Source of the DNA: an uncultured Verrucomicrobiota bacterium
GTDB lineage: Bacteria > Verrucomicrobiota > Verrucomicrobiia > Verrucomicrobiales > Verrucomicrobiaceae
Length of the DNA stretch: 44,610 nt
Direction of reading: 5' to 3'
Assembly (NCBI GenBank): GCA_903848465.1
Contig: CAINGK010000156.1
Coordinates: 1 to 44,610 of the forward strand
In this document: positions 8,324 to 18,143 of the stretch, piece after piece
Position numbering within the stretch: the first letter of the stretch is position 1
How the letters are laid out: each line of letters opens with the position of its first letter
Made by a program: the position numbers and the translations under genes
Notes under the pieces: model-generated
What the model was told of the DNA's origin: nothing
Databases searched by the model: none
The model's input: only the letters and a program-made list of their open reading frames with translations

Positions 8324-9325
8324 TTACTTGCTGTTCTCCGCAAACTGCGCGTCGAAGATGATCTTGCTCGGTGGGAAGTCGATCTTCTTCACGAAGGCGG
8401 CGGATTCAGCAGCGCCGAACTCGCGGTCCATCGCACCGTCTTCCCACTCGACGCTCAGCGGGCCACCGTACTCGATGTCGTTGAGGGCGCGGATGATGCG
8501 CTCGAAGTTGATGTTGCCACGGCCGACGGACTTGAAGTCCCAGTAGCGGCTAGGCTTGTGGAAATCGACGTGGCCGCCGAAGACGCCGGCAGTGCCGTCA
8601 CCGATGCCCCAGGCAACGTCCTTCATGTGTACGTGAAAAATGCGGTCGCTGAACTTGTAGAGGAACTTCACGTAATCGACGCCCTGGTAGCCGAAGTGGC
8701 TGGGGTCGTAGTTGAAGCCGAAGGCGGGATGATAATCGACGGCTTGCAGCGCGCGCTCGGCGCTAGCGATGTCGAAAGCGATCTCTGTAGGATGCACTTC
8801 GAGGGCGTAGCGAATGCCGAGCTTTTGATATTCATCAAAAATGGGAGTGAAGCGCTTGGCGAAGTCTTTGTAGCCAGCGTCGATCTGGCCGGGGAGGTTT
8901 GGCGGGAAGGAATAGACGAGGTGCCAGATGCTGCTGCCGGTGAAGCCGTTGACGACGCTGACGCCGAAACGCTTCGCCGCATGCGCGGTCTTGATGAGTG
9001 CTTCAGCGGCGCGCTGACGGACGCCTTCAGGATTGCCGTCGCCATAGATGTGTGGGGGGAGGATCTGCGCATGGCGCGGGTCGATGTTGTCACACACCGC
9101 CTGACCGACGAGATGGGTGGAGATGGCGTGGCACTGCATGCCCGCAGCCTTCAGCTTGGCGCGCTTGGCATCGCAGTAGGCCTGATCCGCCAGGTCCACT
9201 TCAAAGTGGTCGCCCCAGCAGGCAAGTTCGACACCGTCATAACCGAAGGCCTTGGCCTTCTGGATCATGGTATCAACGGAAAGATCGGCCCACTGGCCGG
9301 TGAAGAGTGTGACGGGGCGTGGCAT
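8324..9325 (-). CDS. Sugar phosphate isomerase/epimerase-like TIM barrel
   Basis: A 333-residue protein of the xylose isomerase-like TIM barrel superfamily (AP endonuclease family 2). Visible landmarks are the first strand with [27 protein letters not shown], the metal-ligand strands [13 protein letters not shown] and [14 protein letters not shown], and [10 protein letters not shown] near residue 230, then SVEWEDG near the end. The His, Glu and Asp residues of a divalent-metal site are all present. There is no signal peptide, so it acts in the cytoplasm, probably in carbohydrate or inositol-type catabolism; the exact substrate cannot be read from sequence. Confidence 0.88.
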   Translation of the reverse strand: MPRPVTLFTGQWADLSVDTMIQKAKAFGYDGVELACWGDHFEVDLADQAYCDAKRAKLKAAGMQCHAISTHLVGQAVCDNIDPRHAQILPPHIYGDGNPEGVRQRAAEALIKTAHAAKRFGVSVVNGFTGSSIWHLVYSFPPNLPGQIDAGYKDFAKRFTPIFDEYQKLGIRYALEVHPTEIAFDIASAERALQAVDYHPAFGFNYDPSHFGYQGVDYVKFLYKFSDRIFHVHMKDVAWGIGDGTAGVFGGHVDFHKPSRYWDFKSVGRGNINFERIIRALNDIEYGGPLSVEWEDGAMDREFGAAESAAFVKKIDFPPSKIIFDAQFAENSK

Positions 9326-9412
9326 GTCGTGTATGAGGTTGAGTTGAGGCGGGGAAGAAGGAGAAAGAATGGCGAAAGTCGAATGTGAAAGACGATTTTT
9401 TACGCGGCGCGG

Positions 9413-10288
9413 CTATTTGCGCTCGACCGCCTGGGTGCGGACCAGAGTGTAGGGCAGTTCCAGGGTGAGCTGTGTTTCCTTGCCGTCTCGATCATTGACG
9501 AGACCGATATTCTTGAAGTGGCCAGTGATTTTAGTGTCCACATCCAGCATGTCCGAGAGGCGGCGGACGAGCGTGACATCAAAGGCCACCTCGATGCGGC
9601 TGAGAAAGTTCATGGGCCGCTCCATGCTGAAATTGCCCACCAGATGAACGGTGGCCAGCGGTCCGTCCGGGCGCTGATCCACGGCGGCCAGCGTGCATTC
9701 GATGTCCTTCGCGACCACTGCGCCATAGTCCTTGCCGCTGGACTCATTGATGCTGACCTTCCAGGTCTCGCCGGGTTTGCGGCTCTGGTTGAGGAGGCAG
9801 GCTTCGGGGAGTTCCAGCAGCAGCCTGGTGAAAGCCAGGTCATTCAGGAACTTCAACTGCTCCACGGTGGCCTTGCCGCCGATCATGGCGGCTTTCCATT
9901 TTCCGTCCGATTTGCGCAGGCGGAGGGTCTTGCCGACCAAGGGCGAGGGCTGCTCGGCTGGCGGTGGAGCCGTGCCGGTGTAATTGGTCAGTTCACAGGC
10001 CATCTCGCGCACCTGCACTTCCTCAGTTTCACTATTCAGCAGTCGCCGGACGAGATTCACCCGCTGCACAAAGCGGATGAGAAAACCACTGGCCGAATTG
10101 GACTGCTGCATGCGGCCTTTGCCCTCCTGCACGCGCACCTCACGCTTTTCCCGCACGAGAGTGCCACCGCGGAGCGCAGAGTGCGAACTCAGATCAACCG
10201 CCGCCGCCCCGCCAGAGCGGTCAGCGGCGTTCAGATGAACGGCTGTGAGTGACAGCAGCAGGAGGTAAAGCGGGGCATTCATGCCCAT
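9413..10288 (-). CDS. Secreted protein of unknown function
   Basis: A 291-residue protein with a signal peptide (MNAPLYLLLLSLTAVHLNA); the ATG at 10282 is an equally good start. The mature protein has alternating strands and a pattern typical of Verrucomicrobia and Planctomycetes proteins of the DUF6263 type: a block KPGETWKVSINESSGKDYG near residue 190, followed by strands ending in TLELPYTLVR. I see no catalytic motif. It is divergent from the dehydrogenase-like gene at 10397, with about 110 bases between the starts for both promoters. Confidence 0.65.
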   Translation of the reverse strand: MGMNAPLYLLLLSLTAVHLNAADRSGGAAAVDLSSHSALRGGTLVREKREVRVQEGKGRMQQSNSASGFLIRFVQRVNLVRRLLNSETEEVQVREMACELTNYTGTAPPPAEQPSPLVGKTLRLRKSDGKWKAAMIGGKATVEQLKFLNDLAFTRLLLELPEACLLNQSRKPGETWKVSINESSGKDYGAVVAKDIECTLAAVDQRPDGPLATVHLVGNFSMERPMNFLSRIEVAFDVTLVRRLSDMLDVDTKITGHFKNIGLVNDRDGKETQLTLELPYTLVRTQAVERK

Positions 10289-10396
10289 AGACTACCAACA
10301 ACCGGCGTGCAGGCACAAGCAGCAACTACAGCCCTGGAAAATGTTGTGCGCATTTCAGGCTTGGCGAAAGCCACCTGTTCATTCCATCATGCGTGC

Positions 10397-13084
10397 ATGC
10401 ACCGAGTGTTTCTCCTCTGCCTCGTCTTCAGCACCGCGCTTCATGCGCAGTGGACCGCCTCACGCATCCACGGTTCACCGGAAGCCCCCAAGCCCTGCAT
10501 CGCGGAGCAAGTTTTCACCGCCATGGCACTCCATGAAGCGTTGGAAATGATCCCCATTCCTGGCTCGGGACGCTTTGTCGCCGTCGAAAAGGGCGGCAAA
10601 ATTTGGAGCTTCAAGGATACGCCAGACGCGTCTCACCAAGATCTGCTGATCGACCTCAAGCCTGACCATCCGGCCCTGCAATACGCCTACGGCATTGCGT
10701 TTCATCCTCACTGGAAGGAAAACGGCTTCGTCTTCCTCTGCTATGCCTATGCCGACAAAATACCCGACGGCACCAAGCTCGCGCGCTTCAAACTCACGCA
10801 GCAGGACCCGCCAGTGCTCGATCTCAAATCGGAGACCGTGCTGCTGACCTGGCGCAGCGGTGGCCATAATGGGGCTTCGCTGCAGTTCGGCCCTGATGGC
10901 ATGCTGTATATTTCCACTGGCGACTCGGAAGTCCCCTCCCCTCCCGACCCGCTGAACACTGGGCAGGATTTGAGCGATCTGCTCTCTTCCATCCTGCGCA
11001 TCGACGTGGATCACGCGGAGAACGGCAAAGCGTATGCGATTCCTGCGGACAATCCGTTTTTGAAAACACCGCAGGCCAGCCCGGAGATCTGGGCCTTCGG
11101 TTTTCGCAACCCTTGGAAGATCAGCTTCGATGCCCAGGGCCGCCTGTGGTGCGGCGATGTGGGCTGGGAACTGTGGGAGATGATTCATCTCGTGCAGCGC
11201 GGCGGCAATCATGGCTGGAGCGCGTATGAAGCGAGCCAGCCGATCAAGCCTGAGACTGCGCGCCCCGAGCCGATCATCCCGCCCGTGGCCGCGCATCCGC
11301 ACACGGAGGCCGCCAGCATCACCGGTGGCTATGTCTATCACGGCACACGCTTTCCCGAACTGCGCGGAGCCTATATTTACGGCGACTACGAGACCGGCAA
11401 AATCTGGGCGCTATGGCATGATGGCAAGCAGGTCACACGCCGCGAGGAAATCGCCGACACCCCACACAAGATCGTCACCTTTGGTCAAAGCGCGGATGGT
11501 GAGATGTATTGGATGAACTGGGAAAACGACACGCGCATCTACCGCCTCGCGCCGAACCCCGCCGTCGGCAAACCGAGCCAGTTCCCACGCAAACTCAGCG
11601 ACACGGGTCTCTTCCAAGACACCGCCGCGCAAACACCCGCCGTCGGCGTGCTGCCCTTTGAGATCGCCGAACCGATGTGGCAGGATGGTGCTACGGCATC
11701 GCGGTTCATCGCCCTACCCGCAGGGAAGTCGATCAAGGTGGACAAAAACGTCGTCGTCTGGCCCACTGAGTCCGTCCTCGCCCGCACCATCACCTGGCCT
11801 GCCACGCAGCAGCGTATCGAGACTCAGGTGCTCCACTTCGATGGCGACTCCTGGAACGGCTACTCTTATCGTTGGAATGATAAAGGAACCGATGCCGAAC
11901 TCGTCGCCGCTGATGGTGCCGAGTTTACCGTGCAAAAGCAGCCCTGGCGCATCCATGGCCGCGCCGAATGCGCCCGCTGTCATAACAACTGGGGCGGTTT
12001 CGCCCTGGGATTTCAGCCCGATCAACTCATCAGCATCGGCGGTAAAAAGCCAGCCGAATCAGTCGGACTGTTCGATGGCCGTTTTCTGGAAAGATTGAAG
12101 AAGCACCTCGTCTCCAGCCACGACACCAAGGCCGCCCTCGAATCCCGCGCCCGCTCCTGGCTGCACGCCAACTGCGCCCATTGCCACCGCCGCCACGGCG
12201 GCGGCAGCGTGCCGCTCATGGTGAATGCGGACTTGCCGACAGCAGAGACGATGATGCTGAGTGAAAAACCCACTCGTGGTGATTTCTCACTGACAGACGC
12301 CCGAGTCATCTCCCCAGGAAAGCCTGCACAAAGCGTGCTGCTTGCACGCATCGCGCGCAGTGGCACCGGCCACATGCCCATGATCGGCGCACGCGAAGTC
12401 GATCCGCAGGGTTTTCAGCTGCTCTGGGATTGGATTGCTGTGGGTGAAGTTCAGCCCCGCCCTCACACGCCTCCAAACACTCCCAGCGAAGCCCTCATCA
12501 CGGCGAGCATGATTTCACGCAACGAAACCAAGTTTGATCCATCCTTCATCCAAATATCCAATCCTGACATCTCCTGCTACTTTGAACGCTTCCTCCCACC
12601 CGACCAGCGCGTCAAAACCCTCGGCATGAATTTTGATACGAAAAAACTCCTCGCGGCCAAAGGCGATGCGAAGCACGGCGGCGAACTCGTCAGCATGACC
12701 GGGAAACTCGCAGCCTGCCTAGCCTGCCACATCGTCAACGGCATTGGCCGCGATTTCGGCCCGGATTTGAGCAAGGTAGGTTCGCGGCTTTCACGTGAGC
12801 AAATCCTCGAAAGCCTGCACCAGCCCTCCAAGGTCATCGCCAAAGGCTATGAGACATGGATCGTCACCTTGAAAGACGGCAGCGTGCAGAGCGGTTTCCT
12901 CGTCAATCCCGCTGGCGGCCCCCTCACGCTCAAGCTCCCCAGTGGCCAGCCACAGACGATTGCGCGTGATCAAGTCAAGAGCCAGCAGCCGCTGCCGACA
13001 TCGCTGATGCCCGAAGGCCTGCTGCAAAGCCTGACGGAACAGGAAGCAACAGACGTCATCGCGTTTCTGGCAGGGCTAAAATGA
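10397..13084 (+). CDS. Sorbosone-dehydrogenase-like propeller fused to c-type haem motifs
   Basis: An 895-residue exported protein (signal MHRVFLLCLVFSTALHAQ). Residues 30-350 form a glucose/sorbosone dehydrogenase propeller with RSGGHNGASLQFGPDGMLYI, FGFRNPWKISFD and GGNHGWSAYE. Three CxxCH motifs follow: CARCH near 524, CAHCH near 592 and CLACH near 773. The last belongs to a C-terminal domain of the TIGR02603 putative haem-binding type (GRDFGPDLSKVGSRLSREQI, then a DGSVQSGF strand). It is probably a periplasmic sugar or alcohol oxidase-like protein passing electrons to haem; the cofactor is not certain. I chose the ATG at 10397 for the signal peptide. Confidence 0.88.
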   Translation: MHRVFLLCLVFSTALHAQWTASRIHGSPEAPKPCIAEQVFTAMALHEALEMIPIPGSGRFVAVEKGGKIWSFKDTPDASHQDLLIDLKPDHPALQYAYGIAFHPHWKENGFVFLCYAYADKIPDGTKLARFKLTQQDPPVLDLKSETVLLTWRSGGHNGASLQFGPDGMLYISTGDSEVPSPPDPLNTGQDLSDLLSSILRIDVDHAENGKAYAIPADNPFLKTPQASPEIWAFGFRNPWKISFDAQGRLWCGDVGWELWEMIHLVQRGGNHGWSAYEASQPIKPETARPEPIIPPVAAHPHTEAASITGGYVYHGTRFPELRGAYIYGDYETGKIWALWHDGKQVTRREEIADTPHKIVTFGQSADGEMYWMNWENDTRIYRLAPNPAVGKPSQFPRKLSDTGLFQDTAAQTPAVGVLPFEIAEPMWQDGATASRFIALPAGKSIKVDKNVVVWPTESVLARTITWPATQQRIETQVLHFDGDSWNGYSYRWNDKGTDAELVAADGAEFTVQKQPWRIHGRAECARCHNNWGGFALGFQPDQLISIGGKKPAESVGLFDGRFLERLKKHLVSSHDTKAALESRARSWLHANCAHCHRRHGGGSVPLMVNADLPTAETMMLSEKPTRGDFSLTDARVISPGKPAQSVLLARIARSGTGHMPMIGAREVDPQGFQLLWDWIAVGEVQPRPHTPPNTPSEALITASMISRNETKFDPSFIQISNPDISCYFERFLPPDQRVKTLGMNFDTKKLLAAKGDAKHGGELVSMTGKLAACLACHIVNGIGRDFGPDLSKVGSRLSREQILESLHQPSKVIAKGYETWIVTLKDGSVQSGFLVNPAGGPLTLKLPSGQPQTIARDQVKSQQPLPTSLMPEGLLQSLTEQEATDVIAFLAGLK

Positions 13085-13141
13085 TATTGCCCCAAACATT
13101 CCTGCGTGCGCAGACAGCTATGCAGCGTTTCCTTGCTGCTG

Positions 13142-13339
13142 ATGCACACCACACCCGTTACCTGCCCGAGTTGTTTTCAGGAGTTTGAAGTTCCTGCGCC
13201 GTCCTATGACGAGGTGCCCTGTGACGTGGACTACGACTGCGAAGTGTGCTGCCGCCCGCTGCGCATCTTTTTCGCCGAAGATGACGGTGAAATCATGGGA
13301 ACAGCCTACGGTTTGGGAGAAAGCGGACCTTTTGGGTGA
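13142..13339 (+). CDS. CPxCG-motif small cysteine-rich protein
   Basis: A 65-residue protein with two Cys pairs, CPSC at residues 7-10 and CEVCC near residue 33, and an acidic centre (DVDYDCEVCCRPL). This matches the family of short CPxCG zinc-ribbon proteins. It probably binds one zinc in the cytoplasm; no function is known. The ATG at 13142 is preferred over an ATG 12 codons upstream because the family starts just before the first Cys pair. The gene follows the dehydrogenase-like gene on the same strand by 57 bases. Confidence 0.75.
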   Translation: MHTTPVTCPSCFQEFEVPAPSYDEVPCDVDYDCEVCCRPLRIFFAEDDGEIMGTAYGLGESGPFG

Positions 13340-13529
13340 GTCCCTTGAAATAACGCCTGACATTCTGGTAGTCCCAAATTTCTACGTACCCATGCTTCTA
13401 TTGCGGGTTTTCGCAGAGAATGCATTTGGATGTTTGCAAAAACAGAAGTTGTCGTTAATCTCGAAAAATCCCGCTGCCAGGAGTCTGGTGGATGGGAAGC
13501 TTAACAAACAGGTTAACACCCACACACAC

Positions 13530-13634
13530 ATGAAAATCGCTATCCTCACCCTCATCGCGGCTTCCGCCGTTCTCTCCGCTTGCCAGCAGCCTGCTCCTCC
13601 GCCGCCGCCACCACCAATGCACCACGGCAAGTAA
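13530..13634 (+). CDS. Very small lipoprotein with a poly-proline tail
   Basis: A 34-residue product: MKIAILTLIAASAVLSAC is a textbook lipoprotein signal with lipobox LSAC, and the mature peptide is only QQPAPPPPPPPMHHGK plus the lipidated Cys. The coding sequence lies in a longer open frame but the signal fixes the start at 13530. A tiny Pro-rich lipopeptide with two His could be a metal-binding or envelope-spacer peptide, or a relic; I see nothing to decide. No Shine-Dalgarno sequence is present. Confidence 0.55.
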   Translation: MKIAILTLIAASAVLSACQQPAPPPPPPPMHHGK

Positions 13635-13685
13635 GCAGTCCGCCGCCTAGCGCGGTAGATTGTGAAGCTAACGTGTGATCATTCC

Positions 13686-13835
13686 GTGATCCGTCTTGCC
13701 ACTGTTCTGTCGCTGCGTCCGTGATGCTTCCTGCATCCTGTTCCAGCTAAGAAGGCATGTGCGAAGTGCAACGCCAAAGCGAAGGCCGACTGCAAAGACG
13801 GTCAGAAGCTCAAATCTGACAGGAAACTGTCTGTG
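13686..13835 (+). pseudogene. Possible relic of a small Cys/Lys-rich secreted peptide
   Basis: Starting from a GTG at 13686 the frame reads a signal-like VIRLATVLSLRP, then a TGA at 13722-13724, then, still in frame, a Lys/Cys-rich stretch PAKKACAKCNAKAKADCKDG. The two parts look like the signal and mature part of one small exported peptide with a nonsense codon between them. The 306-bp gap between the lipoprotein gene and tsaD contains nothing else gene-like. The call rests on composition only. Confidence 0.28.
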
Positions 13836-13878
13836 CGCCGCTGTTCTCCACCCAACCGGGGGACGGCGGCTTTTTTTT
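13836..13878 (+). terminator. Rho-independent terminator upstream of tsaD
   Basis: An imperfect GC-rich stem (about 13837-13849 with 13859-13870) is followed by eight T at 13871-13878. It closes whatever is transcribed from the small genes to the left and isolates tsaD. Confidence 0.7.
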
Positions 13879-13940
13879 GCCCTCTTCAAAACTGGATTCT
13901 GCATGCTGTCTGCCAGTTTTTACTCCATGCATAGCCTGCC

Positions 13941-14951
13941 ATGCCAGACTGCCTGCTCGCCCTTGAATCCTCCTGCGATGAGACCGCTGCGGCTATTTGC
14001 ACGCTGGAAGGCGGGCTGATCGCCAGCCGCATCGCCTCCCAGATCGAAATCCACCGCCCATACGGTGGCGTCGTGCCGGAGGTGGCCTCACGCAATCACA
14101 TCCTCCATGTTCGACCGTTGGTGCAGCAGGTTTTGGCGGACGCGGGGAAAACGCTCGGCGACATGGCGGCCTTCGCAGCCACGAGCGGCCCGGGGCTGGT
14201 CAGTTCACTGCTCATCGGCACGTCAATGGCCAAAGCACTCGCCATTGCTGAAAACAAACCCTTCCTGGCCGTGAACCACATGGAGGGGCATCTGCTCTCC
14301 CCGTTTATGAACGACAACGGCCCAGTGCGTGCCTGCGTGGCGCTCATCGTCAGCGGCGGACACACGATGCTCGTGCGCGTGCATGGCGTGGGTCACTACG
14401 AACTGCTGGGGCGCACTCGCGATGATGCCGCCGGCGAAGCCTTCGACAAGGTCGCCAAGATGATCGGCCTCCCCTACCCCGGCGGGCCGGAAATCGACAA
14501 GCTCGCCTCACGGGGCGATCCCAATACCTTCGCCTTTCCACGCAGCTTTCTGGATGGGCGCAGCCTGGAGTTCAGTTTCAGCGGCCTAAAAACCGCCGTG
14601 CTGTATGAGCTGCCGCGACTCGATCTGAAAAACGAACAGGTGCTGGCCGATCTCAGCGCCAGCGTGCAGGCAGCCATCATAGAGGTGCTGGTCGAAAAAC
14701 TGCTGCTCGCGGCGAAAAAGTGCGGCGAGACTCTCGTCACGGTGAGCGGCGGCGTCAGTTGCAATCGGGGCCTGCGTGCAGCGCTTACCACACGCTGCGC
14801 GAAAGCAGGACTGCAATTGCTGCTCGCACGACCGGATCTTTGCACTGACAATGCAGCTATGATTGCATTCGCCGCTGCGCAACGTTTCAGCATCGGTCAC
14901 ACCTCGCTCTTGGAAGCGGATGTGGACCCCAATCTTTCCCTCGTCAGTTAA
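13941..14951 (+). CDS. tsaD: tRNA N6-adenosine threonylcarbamoyltransferase TsaD
   Basis: A 336-residue protein of the normal TsaD length. The N-terminal ATP-fold strand contains ALESSCDET (residues 7-15); the metal site is HMEGH (about 113-117); VSGGHT and the GEAFDKVAKM block follow, and the C-terminal half carries VSGGVSCNRGLR and DLCTDNAAMI. TsaD transfers the threonylcarbamoyl group to A37 of tRNAs that read ANN codons, in the cytoplasm with TsaB and TsaE. Those partners are not in the window. It starts 63 bases after a strong terminator. Confidence 0.97.
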   Translation: MPDCLLALESSCDETAAAICTLEGGLIASRIASQIEIHRPYGGVVPEVASRNHILHVRPLVQQVLADAGKTLGDMAAFAATSGPGLVSSLLIGTSMAKALAIAENKPFLAVNHMEGHLLSPFMNDNGPVRACVALIVSGGHTMLVRVHGVGHYELLGRTRDDAAGEAFDKVAKMIGLPYPGGPEIDKLASRGDPNTFAFPRSFLDGRSLEFSFSGLKTAVLYELPRLDLKNEQVLADLSASVQAAIIEVLVEKLLLAAKKCGETLVTVSGGVSCNRGLRAALTTRCAKAGLQLLLARPDLCTDNAAMIAFAAAQRFSIGHTSLLEADVDPNLSLVS

Positions 14952-14968
14952 TCCTCATCCTCATTTTC

Positions 14969-16192
14969 ATGCGCCCGCTCCTTCTTTTTCTCTGCGCATT
15001 CACCACTCTGCACGCAGGCGACTGGCCGCAGTATCTCGGACCGCAACGCAACTGCACGGCGACCGACGAAGCCGCCATCGTCGGCACTGCTGAACCCGAG
15101 ATCGTGTGGAAGCGCATGCTGGGCACAGGTCACGCTGGCGCTGTCGTCTTCAACAATCGCGTGGTCGTGACGCATCGCCAAGGCAGCGAGATCGTCACCG
15201 AGGCGCTGGCAGCCGCCGACGGCAAAGCCATCTGGAAACATGCCTACCCCACCAGCTACCGCGACAGCTTTGGCTTCGACAACGGGCCGCGTGCCGTGCC
15301 GTGCATCGCTGCGGGCAAAGTCATCACGCATGGCCCGGAGGGCATCGTGCAGGCACTTGATTTTGAGACGGGTGCGCTGCTGTGGAGTTATGACACCGTC
15401 GCTGAGCTCCAATCTCCGCAGGGATACTTTGGCCGGGCCTGCTCACCACTCGTCGCGGATGGCAAGGTGCTGCTCAATGTGGGTGGAAAAAATGCGCAAG
15501 GCGGGGCGGGCATCATCGCGCTGGATCTCGCCACGGGCAAACTCCTCTGGCAGGCCACGGACGACGAGGCGAGCTACTCTTCCCCTGTGCTGCTCCCAGG
15601 AGAGCAGGGAGTGAGTGCTTTCTTCACTCGGCGCGGCGTGCTTCTGACGCAAACCAGCGATGGCAAGGTGCTGGCAGATGACTTTTTCCGCGCGCAGATC
15701 GACGCTTCCGTCAATGCCGCCGCACCGTTGCCGTGTGGAGATGGCAGGCTGTTTTTCACCGCCGCTTATGATGTGGGTGCAGGCCTGTGGCAGTGGCACA
15801 AGACGGCACGCAAACTCACCAACGTCTGGAAAAAAACCGACCTACTCGACAGCCACTACACCACGCCAATCTATCACGCCGGATATGTCTATGGCCTGCA
15901 TGGCAGGCAGGAGAGCGGCATGACGCTGCGCTGCATTGATGTGGCCGATGGCACAATCGCCTGGGAAGCGCCGGATCGCCTCCAGGGTGGCACGCTGATT
16001 TTGGTGGGAGACAAAATTCTGCTGCACAGCGAGTCTGGCGAACTCTGGGTATTCTCCGCCGACCCGAAGAAATTCAATCTCCTCCAGCGCAGCCAGATCA
16101 CCCGCGCTGGGCATCGCAGCCATGATGCCTTCTCGAATGGCCTGCTCTTCGCCCGCGACGCGGAGAAACTGGTCGTGGTGAAGGTGAAGTAG
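14969..16192 (+). CDS. Exported PQQ-type beta-propeller protein
   Basis: A 407-residue protein with a signal peptide (MRPLLLFLCAFTTLHAG) followed at once by DWPQYLGPQRNCTA, the entry motif common to PQQ-binding-like propellers of Planctomycetes and Verrucomicrobia. Repeated blade units such as DGKAIWKHAYP, ETGALLWSYDT, ATGKLLWQATDD and ADGTIAWEAPD mark a WD-like 7- or 8-bladed propeller. I see no catalytic residues that would prove PQQ binding, so it may be an assembly or scaffold propeller. It starts 17 bases after the tsaD stop and may be co-transcribed with it. Confidence 0.85.
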   Translation: MRPLLLFLCAFTTLHAGDWPQYLGPQRNCTATDEAAIVGTAEPEIVWKRMLGTGHAGAVVFNNRVVVTHRQGSEIVTEALAAADGKAIWKHAYPTSYRDSFGFDNGPRAVPCIAAGKVITHGPEGIVQALDFETGALLWSYDTVAELQSPQGYFGRACSPLVADGKVLLNVGGKNAQGGAGIIALDLATGKLLWQATDDEASYSSPVLLPGEQGVSAFFTRRGVLLTQTSDGKVLADDFFRAQIDASVNAAAPLPCGDGRLFFTAAYDVGAGLWQWHKTARKLTNVWKKTDLLDSHYTTPIYHAGYVYGLHGRQESGMTLRCIDVADGTIAWEAPDRLQGGTLILVGDKILLHSESGELWVFSADPKKFNLLQRSQITRAGHRSHDAFSNGLLFARDAEKLVVVKVK

Positions 16193-16231
16193 GCGCTGGA
16201 TTGATCCGCTGGCGCGTCTAGTCTGCGCCGC

Positions 16232-17113
16232 ATGGCTCAGATCGGCAAACGCAACTCCCTCACCGTCCTACACAGCACGCCCCACGGCATTTACCTGGAT
16301 GGGGGGGATCATGGTGAGATTCTACTGCCAAACCGCTACATCCCCAAGGGCACCAGCATTGGCGATGCCCTGGACGTGTTTATTTATCGTGATTCCGAAG
16401 ACCGCCTCGTGGCCACCACGGAGGTGCCGTTCGCCATGGTGGGAGAGTTTGCCACCCTCGAAGTCGTGAGCGTGAACCGCAATATCGGCGCGTTTTTGCA
16501 TTGGGGCCTGCTCAAAGATCTCCTGCTGCCGTTTCGTGAGCAGGCGGACCAAGTTTACGTCGGTGACAAGGTCGTGGCCTACATCATGCTGGATGACAAA
16601 ACCGACCGCATCATCGCCACCACACGCCTGAACCGACACCTGAGCCGCGAGCGCCCGCCGTTTAAACCCGCGCAGCCCGTGCCACTGCTCATCACGGCGC
16701 GCACGCCGCTGGGCTACAATGCCATTGTGGCGGGGACGCACATCGGCCTGCTCTACCACACCAACATCGGCGCACCACTCCAAGTTGGACAGAACCTCAA
16801 CGGCTTCGTCAGCGCCGTTCACCCCAGCGGCAAGATCGACCTTAGCCTTGATGCCTCGGGCTACCAACGCGTCGCCTCATTGACGGACCGCATTCTCGAA
16901 GCACTCAAGAACAACGGTGGCAGACTCGACTTTGACGACGACAGCCATCCCGAAGCGATTCGCAGCCACTTCGAAGCCAGCAAAAAGGCGTTCAAGCAAG
17001 CGCTCGGCTCGCTCTACAAGCAGCGCCGCATTGAGTTCACCCGCCCTGGAATTGCGAGCATTGATGTTCGAGCAGCCAAGGACGGGGACTGGGAACCGTC
17101 CAAGAGAAGCTGA
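16232..17113 (+). CDS. CvfB-like S1-domain RNA-binding protein
   Basis: A 293-residue protein matching the CvfB/YitL layout: three S1-like beta barrels then a winged helix. The first is atypical (HGIYLDGGDHGEILLPNRYI), the second is NRNIGAFLHWGLLKDLLLPF, the third GYNAIVAGTHIGLLYHTNIG with KIDLSLDASGY, and the C-terminal winged helix ends in LYKQRRIEFTRPGI. CvfB proteins bind RNA and affect expression of other genes in Firmicutes. It begins 39 bases after the propeller gene on the same strand. No signal peptide, so cytoplasmic. Confidence 0.85.
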   Translation: MAQIGKRNSLTVLHSTPHGIYLDGGDHGEILLPNRYIPKGTSIGDALDVFIYRDSEDRLVATTEVPFAMVGEFATLEVVSVNRNIGAFLHWGLLKDLLLPFREQADQVYVGDKVVAYIMLDDKTDRIIATTRLNRHLSRERPPFKPAQPVPLLITARTPLGYNAIVAGTHIGLLYHTNIGAPLQVGQNLNGFVSAVHPSGKIDLSLDASGYQRVASLTDRILEALKNNGGRLDFDDDSHPEAIRSHFEASKKAFKQALGSLYKQRRIEFTRPGIASIDVRAAKDGDWEPSKRS

Positions 17114-17241
17114 GAACGGCAGCCAAACAGCGTGATGGCCATGGCCCCGAGCCCACTGAGGCGATACGGCGGCACTTTCGCATTTTTGTAAATGAAAGTT
17201 GATTATTTTATAAATAAAGATTCATTGAAGAGCTGTTATTC

Positions 17242-18078
17242 ATGAAGTCTTTAATAAATTGGCGATTCCACACTCTTTTTTTAATTTTTTGGGGAGCATT
17301 CCTGCTCGGAACATTAGGTGCCGCCGTCACAGCTTCGGATTTAGCCGTCATCGGTTATGATGATTATCGCGATACCTTTTCAGTGATGGCACTGAATCCA
17401 ATGGCCGCAGGAGAGGTCATTTACTTCACCAACAACGGCTGGAGCAGCAGTCAGGGAATGTTCAATGGAGCAGATCCGTCTCAAGGAGCTGGCAATGAGT
17501 CTTTAATCAAACTGACTCTGAATCAGTCTATTACGGCAGGCAGCGTGATAACCAGCAATGCCACCAGCAGCGCGTGGACGTGGACCAACAGTGGTTTGAT
17601 TCCCGGGCAGGTAATTGGTGCAGGAGTATTTAGCGATCTGGCATTCAACTATGAATCTGACCAAATCTACGCGTTTCAGGGTCTGGCGGACAATCCCTTA
17701 CTGAATCCCACCCATTTCATCTACGCCATGCATTTTGGCAGTGCTAACTACCCGGGGTTTTCTGATGCGCAGGACCAGCTCACCGGAGACATTCCTCCGG
17801 GTCTGTCCGAGGCTGATAAAACCGCCTTTGCCCAGACCAACTTCTCTTTTCATGGAGATGCCAATGGCAACCACTCGGCCTGGGGCTTGAACATGAATGC
17901 ATCTGCAATCCAGCAATTGCAGGCCACCGGCGGCTCCAGCTCGCAATGGCTGGATGCTATCGCCAACAGCAACAACTGGGGGCCGGTGTCGGTCCAAGCA
18001 GATGCCGCACCTGAACCCACCAAGATGGCGCTGCTCTTCGTGGGTTTGGCGGCATGCTTTGCTCACCGAAGGCGCTAG
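17242..18078 (+). CDS. PEP-CTERM sorted exoprotein
   Basis: A 278-residue exported protein: N-terminal signal (a hydrophobic stretch FLIFWGAFLLGTLGAAVTA) and a C-terminal PEP-CTERM tag, APEPTKMALLFVGLAACF ending in HRRR. Such tags direct export, cleavage by an exosortase and surface or matrix delivery; no exosortase is in the window. The mature domain (DLAVIGYDDYRDTFSVMA, then GEVIYFTNNGWSS) is a lamin-tail-like beta sandwich seen in other PEP-CTERM proteins. The roughly 60 bases upstream are clearly more AT-rich than the surroundings and probably hold the promoter. Confidence 0.85.
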   Translation: MKSLINWRFHTLFLIFWGAFLLGTLGAAVTASDLAVIGYDDYRDTFSVMALNPMAAGEVIYFTNNGWSSSQGMFNGADPSQGAGNESLIKLTLNQSITAGSVITSNATSSAWTWTNSGLIPGQVIGAGVFSDLAFNYESDQIYAFQGLADNPLLNPTHFIYAMHFGSANYPGFSDAQDQLTGDIPPGLSEADKTAFAQTNFSFHGDANGNHSAWGLNMNASAIQQLQATGGSSSQWLDAIANSNNWGPVSVQADAAPEPTKMALLFVGLAACFAHRRR

Positions 18079-18143
18079 AGAAATTATCTAATTTATGATA
18101 AATATGGATTTAGCCTTGATCGCTTAAGTTTGGTCTATATTCT

